A DNA stretch of 64,000 nucleotides from NCBI GenBank assembly GCA_038380795.1, contig CM076269.1, positions 4,712,001 to 4,776,000 of the forward strand, written 5' to 3'. Below the pieces are notes generated by a model. It searched no databases, was not told where the DNA came from, and was given only the letters and a program-made list of their open reading frames with translations. A program made the translations under genes and the position numbers. This document shows positions 56,901 through 64,000 of this stretch, piece by piece (within the stretch, counting starts at the first letter, position 1; every line of letters begins with the position of its first letter). This stretch comes from Pyrocephalus nanus. Its lineage: Eukaryota > Chordata > Aves > Passeriformes > Tyrannidae.

Positions 56901-59900
56901 GTGGTTCTAAATTTAACTGTATCAACAGAAAGGGAAAATGCTCATGTGAACTTGGCATATAATTATCTGATGGGGATAAAAAAAATGAAGATGTTAAAAT
57001 ACAGGCCTGTTCTCCAGAGGCAGGGAAATGCCTTGAAGCTTCATAGCTTAAATTAATGAAAATAACTGTACTTTGAAACAAAGCATTAATTCTCAGGTAT
57101 TTAACTTGGAATACTAGGTTGTTGCTTAACAGCTGTGTGCAGCTCAGCAAGCTGCAGATGTTTGCATCTTACAATTCTGCATATTATTAATATGATGTGC
57201 TTTCAGTTTGTCACAGCAGTGTTTGTGCTGTCTATCAAATGTTCTGATATAAACACCATGCCAATAAGTTATTTTGAAACAAAACCCCCAGAATTTTAGA
57301 TGACTAAAGCAGAGAAATTAATCTATAAATCCAGTATTTGTCCCTCTGTGATGGTGTTTAGGTGCTGAACAATCCAGTCACTGTTCCGTGTCTCATGGCG
57401 GGCTGGGTGTTCATTACAGTTGCAATTAATTAAGCCTAGAAATGAAAAATTTTTATACCAAGTGGGCTTCAAAAGCATTGAGTAAAGAGCTGGTCACAAG
57501 ATGAGCACCTAATTAAATGCAGTGAGTCCTGGGATCTTGGAGCTGGTTACAGTTTGCAGCTGGTTTAATATGCTTGTGGTATTGAAATAAGTTTCACAAA
57601 TTAGAATAGCAAAAGGTCTCTTGCCAGTATAATTAATCTTCTTTGAAGAATAGCTCTATTAAGAGATGAGTAGGTTCGATAATGCAGAGTGTCATTTTAA
57701 TATGCCAGTCTTGACTGCTAGAGCATTTAATTTTTTTATTATTTGTTATAATACAATTGTTGGATAGCTGGAGAGAAGTGAAGTGTGGTATGGGAAAGCC
57801 AGAATCCTCAAAGCTCTGTTGATTGCTTTTGCTCCATCCTTATGGCACTGCAGGTATCAGTAGATTTCCTTTGCTAAATTGCTTTGCTGGCATTCAGTAA
57901 TGTGGTTTTTTAACTTTCTAACCACTGCTAATCCTACAGATTGTTTACAGTGTTTAAATAGCATTCTTTTCCGCTTTGAAAGTATTTGCAAAACAAAAAG
58001 ATAAAGTAACAATAGCAAATCTTCAGAAATTAGTTTGCAACCTCTGGAACGAGGCTGATAGCTGGGCTTGCTTATCAGCAACGAGTCCAGAACTGGAAAT
58101 ACATCAAATTCTATCTTGCTAAACTACATAAACACAATTTATTGTTGGGCAGAATCTTTCAGCTCGTGCATGTGTGACAGTGTGGATTAATGTGTCTGTG
58201 CAGCAGTTGCCATGAGATCCTTGAGCTGAGAAAGGAGCCAGGGCAGGGTGAGTGCTGTCCTTGTGGAATGATAGGTGTTGATCTGATCTGAGTGCCTTCT
58301 AAATATACCTGAGGATTTCACAGCACGACCTTCAGCTCAGCATCTACCCTTAAGGCAAATGGCTCTGATCCTAAGAGATTGAATTCTGGTGGAGAGTGTC
58401 CTCCTTAAGACTTTTAAATCCCTAAAATAGCTGAGGAGGTAATCAGAGGAAATGACATAAAGCATCACTGCGGGCATCTCAGTGGTGTTTCCTGCTCTCA
58501 AGACCCAAATATAGTAAAAGAAGTGGGCACAGGGAATGTATACAGAGTTTGTGTTTAAGGAACAGAAGTTTTGTGGAAAATCTTTTATGACTTAATTTGG
58601 GGGGTCTATTTATCTGAAATCTTACCCTTAAGTAAAAAGAGTTAGAATGTGCACTGTGGAAGGGAAATGATGTGAAAGATCAGGAATATGGACACATTCT
58701 CTTATGAAGAAAGGCATGAAGAGCATCAGGATTTGTAAATTTTAGAAAAGGAAAGGAGCTTGTGAAGAGAAGGTTGTGATTGTTGCAGAGGAGGTAGATT
58801 GGGAGTGTCTTGCAACTATTCATTTTGACAGAACTCAGTGTGAATGAAATAGATTTCCAGACGTGCTGCATAAGGTGTTAATATTCCAGGGATGGGGCAT
58901 TTATAGGTAGGCAAGGGAAGATTTTCCCCTAATGCTTATTAAGGACAGGTTGCTCAACTGGAGCACTGCACTAATGCTGAAAATGCATCTACATTTGTGC
59001 AGAGAGATGAGAGTTTTATGTGTGTGTGTCCCACCACCTGGCCCCTCAGAGAGCATCTCAAGCACTGTCTTGAGGGTTTTGTGAAAGAAATATCTGACAG
59101 GGTGCAACCCATTAATTAGGACTGTGTCTTACATGCATTGCTCACCATCTAATGCCTGGAAAAGCTTGAGCTGTTCCAGGAATAAGAAACCATACATGCT
59201 CCTTCTGCCAACTGTGGCCATAGGGAAACATTTGAAGAAGCCTGTCAGTGGGAATTTAGATATGTTTGTGAAAGAGATTTTGAAACCTTTTTTTTTTTTT
59301 CCTTAAATATTTACAAGCTTCAGCTTTCTGAAGTGTTCCCAGTATGGAACTGAAACTTGAGGTACCCCTTGAACCGAAAAACTGAACGCAATTTTTGAAA
59401 AGGAGGTTGAAGATTCCAGCTGGTTGGTTGCAGTTCTGCCTTTAGATTAAACTTTCTTCCTTATATTCTGTACCACATGGGATGTGGTCACAGCCATTTC
59501 TTCATCTTCAGAGATGAAGGCTGCTGACTAAGCAGTTGGTGCTCCATTAATCCTCTGATGTCAGACTCGCGAGATTTCCTTGTAGGGTCAGTCTCATCTC
59601 AGAGAATTTCAAATGACTTAGGGTTTTATGTTTGCTTTCTAAGGTGATGGTTTATGAAGCTATGGCATATTCACTGTGGTTGTACAGAGTGCCAGATGGT
59701 TCACCTTTCCCTGGTGTTGTTCTAGAAGAAATGGTTAAAAACCCAAGCTCCTTAGATTTGGAATTATAATAATGATCTGGAGGGTAGAAAAGGCTCAAAT
59801 GTGGGGATTTGAAATTACCGACAAGCTGAGGAACTTCTTGTGTTGAATAACACTGAGGGGTGATGCTGCCTGTTCAGTTCAGATGATTTATTGTGAACAT

Positions 59901-62900
59901 TTCGTTCCCCAAAGCTGTGTGGATTAGGCAATACCGAGTGGAATGGGGAGAATGGGTCGTCCTTGTGATGTTGGGTCCTTGGCTCAGTAAGTAACTTAGT
60001 GACTGAGACAGCCTTTGCTCTGTGGAATGTTACTTTTGATGTCCAAGTTGGAGAATGCTTTTTAGATGTAGGGGAGAATACTGACTATTTATTTTCTAAA
60101 CTTTTGCTCCTTTGCTTTTTAAATTTCATTAGTAGATATATGAGGAATATAATCACTTATACCTAAAACAAACTTCCCCTAATAGTCTATTCCCTGGGGG
60201 GAGGGTGGGGGGGGAATTAAAAAGAAAATTCAAGTTTGTGTTATTCCTTGCTATGAAGAAGAGTGGCTAGTTGGCTACAAATTTGAATGAGTAATTCTGT
60301 AGGTAATTCTCTTTAAATCCAGGTGGAAGTGCAATCTAATGGCTGTGTTTTAATCAAGCCTGCAGAGGGGTCTGTGGAGCTGGGTTGCCATCTGCTGGTG
60401 TGCCGGGGCTGGGGACAGGAATCGTGAGCTCCACGATCCAAGCCAGCTTTTGTCAAACGTTTTTTAGAGATCCTGGTAATTATTAGGGGTTTTGCAGCAC
60501 GGGCATGTTATTTTTGGGACCATGTCCCACAGGAATCACTTGCTAATAACCAGCTTTTTTCCTTTAGCTGGGCTGTGAGTTCCCTTCATACTGTAATGCT
60601 GTACCGTGGCTTGCAACATCATTTCCCTGGCAACAGAAAGATGAAGGCTAGGATGGCTAGGAATCAAATAACATTTATTTTTTTAAAAAATAAATTTATT
60701 CGGAGGTGATTTTATAAAGGGTTTGCAATTTTTGGGTGGGAAGGCGTGTTGTGCTCCCGCCTCTGGCCTGGCGGTGGCGCTGCAGCCCCGGCCGTCCCAC
60801 CGCGGGGTGCTGCAGTTCCCAACCCCGATCCTCATCCCGGGCTGGAGCCAGGGATGCTCTCCCGTGGCCAAAGGAGACCGAATTCTCTGCTGCTCATCGC
60901 TTCAGCACGGGAGTTAATAATTCAAAAGGCCTGGCGAAGTGCAGTGGAACTGCTGGACTTCCAGCTTTACACTCTGCTTCAAACCCCCTCCTAGTTATAA
61001 AAGAAAATTCTCTCTCTGGCTCTCCTGCTTATCCTCCAGTGCCTTAGTGGGTTTGCAGTTTATTATTTAGGATCTCTGCTTTATGCACCCAGGCACCTGG
61101 GTTGTTAATCTGGCAGGGATGAGGTCTTGGAAGGAATAGAGTTTGTAGTGACTAGCAGAGAGCAGGTATATGACCAGCAAATTAAATATTAGTTTACAAG
61201 CCACAATATCTGATCTTCCACCTCTCTGCTCGATATATGTGCTGGCAGTGAGATGAGTGCATAAAGCTTTGATTTCTGTCTCCTCACAAAAGAATAATCT
61301 CTGTCTTTTTATCGAAAAATACAATACTAGTTGGGGGACAAATCATTAATGCCAGTTGTGCATAGCACTACCTCCTGCTGGTTGCCTGGATACTTATTAT
61401 GGAAGCAGGCATTTGAATCTGATGGGAAAACTTCATTTACATTTGTGTCTTCTGAAACTGAAAGCTGCTCTTTTCCCAGAATGTTTTGTCATAGGTATTT
61501 TTTTTTTACCACTTTCAGGTGGTAGCATGTTGGCTGTTTAAATGTTGCTCAGTACAGCTGAAAATATTTTTGTTTAAGGTTAATCATTAGAGTTGATAAA
61601 GGCCATAAATTGTTTCAGAGAGTAAAGAACTTTCAATACTTGGCTCTACAAGTAGGGTTTAATATTTTTATATTAGAAAAGGAGAAGACAGCAGAAACTA
61701 TGGCTGCATGAATGAACCAATTTTATTACTGTATGAAGGCATGGAAATTGCATTTTAAATTGTCAGTTGTAATTGTAATAACCTGAGATGGGAAGTAAGT
61801 GGATTTCCAAATTAAGACCATGTGTGGAGTCTAAGTTTATGCATACTAATTAGACATTTGCATTTACATACTCTACAGAGTCTACTGGTGAATTTTCGAG
61901 AACTTGGGTACATTATCAATTTTGGGATTTGGACAGGGCTTGAGGAAGAAGTAGGGAGCAAGTTCTGGTCATTGGGCAGTGTTTAAAGTGCTTGCAGAGA
62001 CTTACCTTTGTCACAGCTTTTAAGGTGTCTCAGGTAGGAAAATAAAAATGCATGTGTGGTGTGTTTTCATGATAGATTCAGGTCACATGCTTCACAGAGG
62101 CATCCAAAACTGATAGTCCTGATTGGTTTTTCACTAGGAAACTTCATTCTGAATAATTCATGTACAGAACAGGAAATAATTGTTATAAATCCTGTACTAA
62201 AGTTATATTTACCAAATAGTGCATATTACTTAAATGTAGTCAGCATCTTGCTCTGAAGAAACTTCAGCATATTACTTAAACACAGTCAGCATCTTTTTAC
62301 TCACTTCAGTTAAGTGAATTCCATTTTGGAGTGGACTCATTGGCTTAAAGGAGATTTTCATATTAGAAAGAAAATTCAAACACCCTTCCGTGTAACCTGA
62401 GGCTTGTCATTGTAGGAAATATGAATTCATAAAGCTTGCCTTGTGATAATTGTTAGGCACTAGACTGTCAGTTTGAATGATTGCAGTTCTCATTATCTTC
62501 AGATGCTGCATGTTATTTTTTTTTTTTTTTGTCTGTGAATATGTTGAATTGATTTTTGGCACATGCAGTCAGTTCTCTTCCTGACAGCAGCACTATTGTA
62601 GGTGTAAAGTTAGAAACTGCTGTAGTGAGCATGGAAAATTAGCTTTTTTGCTTGGGGAGCTGTGGGGAACTTAAAATACAGTTATTCAGTCTGTCTTGAA
62701 CACACATTGTTGTTGAGTGAGGCTTTGTTTCGTGAGGATTGTTCTGTGGTTCTTAATGACCTCTACATAAAAACATACTGATATGGGTAATAGAAGTTCT
62801 GGTTTTTAATTTAAAGTAGTTCGAAATTGGCTGTTTGATTTTGGTGATTTTTGGCGGATATTTCCATAGAAAGGCACTGTGAGATATCTACATTTAGTAG

Positions 62901-64000
62901 TTTAATATGGCTGCCTTCTCTGTCTGTTAATATTTCCCAAAACTGTTTCCTAGGATGTGATAGCAGGAGGATTGATCTTAAAAAATGAACTAATTTGTTT
63001 GTCTAAGTTTCAAACTGCTTCCTTTCAGAAATGCAAACTGTTTTGAGCTTCAGGACATCTGTACTAATCCCCCATAGCATTTTGCCTGAGCAAAAGCTTT
63101 GGAGATGCTCTGTAAATTAGTGGCATAATCCTCTGCATTTGGTTGGATCTTGCTTGGTATGTTTTCCTGCACTGTGTCATTTTGGTTTCTCCATGCCATG
63201 CAGTGTGTTCTTCCAGCCACAGAGACACAGTGATTGCTTATTTTACCACTTGGAGCACAGTGGGAATGCAGTGGTTTATGTGCATCACCTCTGAAGAGCT
63301 GCAACTCAGAATCTTCCCTAACAGTTAATCTAAAATCCTTCTTACCTTGGGATTACTGGAGGGGGAGAGGTGAAATCTCTTGGCAGAGATAAGGGTAGCC
63401 TTGTAAGTGAAACATGGTACTAAAACCCGAGACTTATGCAACAGTCCTGATATCTGAACTTTGATAAACTGAGATACAGGCAGGTTAAGTCCCTTGGTCA
63501 CCTGTAGAACCGAGAGTAAAGCACACACCTCACAGACTTGCTGTAAATCTCAGTTTATTTATGTTTGGCAGATGTTTGGAGCTCAAATGGACGGTGCAGT
63601 GGCTGTTTATAGAGTGCTGGTATAACTTTCTTTTTTCTGATTGTGTTCAAGATATTTAGATTTTCCAGTCAATTGTTCAAAAGCCGAGGCATTCTGTGTT
63701 CTCTCACCCGGCCTTGCTGTGTTTTATTGCTCACTCGAGCATTTCTGCATTAATTGTGAGATTCAGACTCTTCCCTGGTGGGCACTGCAGGCTCCTTGTG
63801 CTGTGAGAACATGAGATATGAATTCAGAATAAACATTACACTGGCAAGCTTGATTTAGAGTCAATAACTGTAGTTCCTACCTTTATGAACAGAAACTAGG
63901 ATAAATAATGGCCGGGTGTTTGCTTCAAATTGTTGTATATTGTAGGAATAGATGAGGAGAATTCCTGTACTGTGGCTTTTTTTGATGGATCTGAATTTTT
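32141..64000 (+). CDS. MAST2: MAST2 5' part: microtubule-associated serine/threonine kinase 2, partial
   Basis: Coding exons at 32141-32314, 52189-52336 and 55598-55740 join in frame to 155 residues of the N-terminus. The first exon, [20 protein letters not shown], aligns with the basic, Pro-rich MAST2 start. Exon 2 has the family signature [20 protein letters not shown] followed by LSQDDCKL; exon 3 ends [21 protein letters not shown]. This matches mammalian MAST2 and lies beside IPP as in mammals. MAST kinases carry a DUF1908 region, an AGC-type kinase domain and a PDZ domain; all of these lie beyond the right edge. The protein links to microtubules and to PTEN and other PDZ ligands. The Ser residues in RKLS and RQLS are plausible phosphorylation sites (inference). 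Confidence 0.94.
34141..34180. repeat. Short tandem duplication, 21-base period
   Basis: TAATATCAATAATACAGTA occurs exactly at 34141 and again at 34162. It is a recent-looking microduplication in intron 1. Confidence 0.9.
35480..35870 (-). mobile_element. Ancient LINE fragment (CR1/L3 group), antisense
   Basis: The order of motifs GATCCTCATGAGGCTCCACTGG, TTAATCAGTTATTAATTAG, CCTTGTGACAGTTCAG and GCGTCTTTGTCAAACACAT follows the reverse complement of the reverse-transcriptase region of old CR1/L3-type LINEs. The usual text there is 'gatccctgggg-actccactgg ... ctttgtcaaaggcttt'. Divergence is high; the family name and limits are tentative. Confidence 0.5.
39133..39300. repeat. Diverged tandem duplication, about 89-base period
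   Basis: Two adjacent copies (about 39133-39210 and 39221-39300) share AGAGTCAAGTGA, ATTCTGCAATG, GCTT-TTAGATAA and CCAAAAG in the same order. The copies differ at many bases, so the duplication is not recent. Confidence 0.9.
41625..41785 (+). mobile_element. CR1 LINE 3' end in MAST2 intron 1
   Basis: It contains CATCCCTGGAATTGTTCAAG, GTCAGGTTGGATGGGGCTCTGAGCAACCTGAT and GATGATCTTTAAAGGTCCCT, then CCAACCCAAACCATTCCATGATTCTAT. This is the classic avian CR1 3' end, severely 5'-truncated, in sense with MAST2. Confidence 0.95.
44467..44490. repeat. Perfect 9-bp inverted repeat, 6-base loop
   Basis: TGCAGGGCA - TCAAGG - TGCCCTGCA, about 15 bases after a poly-A tract that starts near 44439. It is GC-rich and would form a stable hairpin in the MAST2 pre-mRNA. 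Confidence 0.9.
48488..48530. repeat. Two adjacent perfect inverted repeats
   Basis: First hairpin: TGCAGTTCAT - CC - ATGAACTGCA at 48488-48509, 10-base arms. Second: ATCAAAGC - TGG - GCTTTGAT at 48512-48530, 8-base arms. Only two bases separate them. A further complementarity (TTCATCCA at 48493 with TGGATGA at 48529) would allow an alternative fold. Confidence 0.92.
50946..51000 (-). repeat. Poly(A)-tailed end, possible retrocopy remnant
   Basis: On the minus strand AATAAA (50994-50989) is followed after 14 bases by a pure 29-A run (50974-50946). That spacing is typical of a mature mRNA 3' end. No coding similarity is seen upstream on that strand (51000-51500), and no target-site duplication was found by eye. 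It may be a chance combination. Confidence 0.35.
52189..52336 (+). CDS. MAST2: MAST2 coding exon 2
   Basis: 148 bases after the acceptor CTTGTTTTTCTTTCCACAG. It encodes [40 protein letters not shown] and RGSLASSLS plus one base, then donor GTATGC. The open frame continues a little into intron 2, which is not coding. Confidence 0.95.
52337..55597 (+). other. MAST2: MAST2 intron 2 (3.3 kb)
   Basis: GT-AG intron between phase-1 exons. It contains a perfect 10-base inverted repeat at 53906-53932, T runs near 53511-53535 and an A run near 54407-54422. No exon or mobile element is recognised. Confidence 0.85.
53906..53932. repeat. Perfect 10-bp inverted repeat, 7-base loop
   Basis: GATTGTGCAT - GCAAAGT - ATGCACAATC in MAST2 intron 2. 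Confidence 0.9.
55598..55740 (+). CDS. MAST2: MAST2 coding exon 3
   Basis: 143 bases after the acceptor TTTTATTTTTAAAG. It completes Gly, then encodes [40 protein letters not shown] and PSLTAGL, then donor GTGAGT. It was recognised by the in-frame join to exon 2 and the match to MAST2; it has no start codon of its own. Confidence 0.95.
60196..60214 (+). other. G-quadruplex motif in the sense strand of MAST2 intron 3
   Basis: GGGGGGAGGGTGGGGGGGG contains at least four runs of three G with one-base loops, the most stable class of predicted quadruplex. It would be present in the nascent MAST2 transcript. Confidence 0.75.
62221..62295. repeat. Short tandem duplication, 46-base period
   Basis: GCATATTACTTAAATGTAG followed by TCAGCATCTT (62221-62249) recurs at 62267-62295 with three or four changes. 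Confidence 0.9.

Larger units (their letters stand above)
55741..64000 (+). other. MAST2: MAST2 intron 3, running off the window
   Basis: It begins GTGAGTGAG. The next MAST2 exon should start with codons for K/R-ELSLPRRGSF. I see no such sequence up to 64000, so the intron exceeds 8.2 kb. It contains a G-quadruplex motif (60196-60214), a GC-rich patch (60730-60920), a 46-base-period duplication (62221-62295) and T runs near 59290 and 62517. Confidence 0.8.

Noticed and set aside
1..64000. CRISPR arrays, operons, phage or bacterial features
   Set aside because: The window is vertebrate nuclear DNA with spliced genes; no regularly spaced repeats of that kind were found.

Overview
This is a bird nuclear genome segment. 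The evidence is CR1 LINE 3' ends with the typical terminal ATTCTGTGATTCT-like repeats, short GT-AG introns, GC-rich promoter islands, and a complete gene for the egg riboflavin-binding protein. The order IPP - riboflavin-binding protein - MAST2 can be read directly from coding exons. The flanking genes, IPP and MAST2, are also head-to-head neighbours in mammals, on human chromosome 1p. I cannot name the species from sequence alone.

Layout. (1) Positions 1-1220, minus strand: the first three coding exons of IPP (KLHL27, BTB-BACK-kelch). Its start codon is at 1220 and its 5' leader and GC island reach about 1480. The rest of the gene lies off the left edge. (2) About 1.5-11.1 kb: intergenic DNA with several CR1 remnants and a diverged tandem duplication. 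(3) Positions 11231-21932, minus strand: a complete five-coding-exon riboflavin-binding protein gene of 239 codons, in the folate-receptor family. The signal peptide, 18 mature cysteines, the two ring-stacking aromatic residues and the phosphoserine-rich uptake segment are all intact. (4) About 22-31.6 kb: intergenic DNA, ending in a tail-to-tail pair of CR1 copies beside a CpG island. (5) Positions 32141 to the right edge, plus strand: the 5' part of MAST2, with coding exons at 32141-32314, 52189-52336 and 55598-55740. Introns 1 and 2 are about 19.9 kb and 3.3 kb. The window ends inside intron 3.

The three genes are not an operon and share no pathway: IPP is a kelch adaptor, the riboflavin-binding protein is a secreted vitamin carrier of egg and plasma, and MAST2 is a cytoskeleton-associated kinase. 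The features I find most worth a second look are: the IPP leader, where 15 CAG units sit 7 bases from the start codon, behind GGGGCC units and inside an overlapping upstream ORF; the changed N-glycosylation pattern of the riboflavin-binding protein; perfect inverted repeats in introns; and the CR1 and duplication structures near both promoters. I found no CRISPR array, tRNA, rRNA, intact transposon ORF or clearly new multi-gene system.
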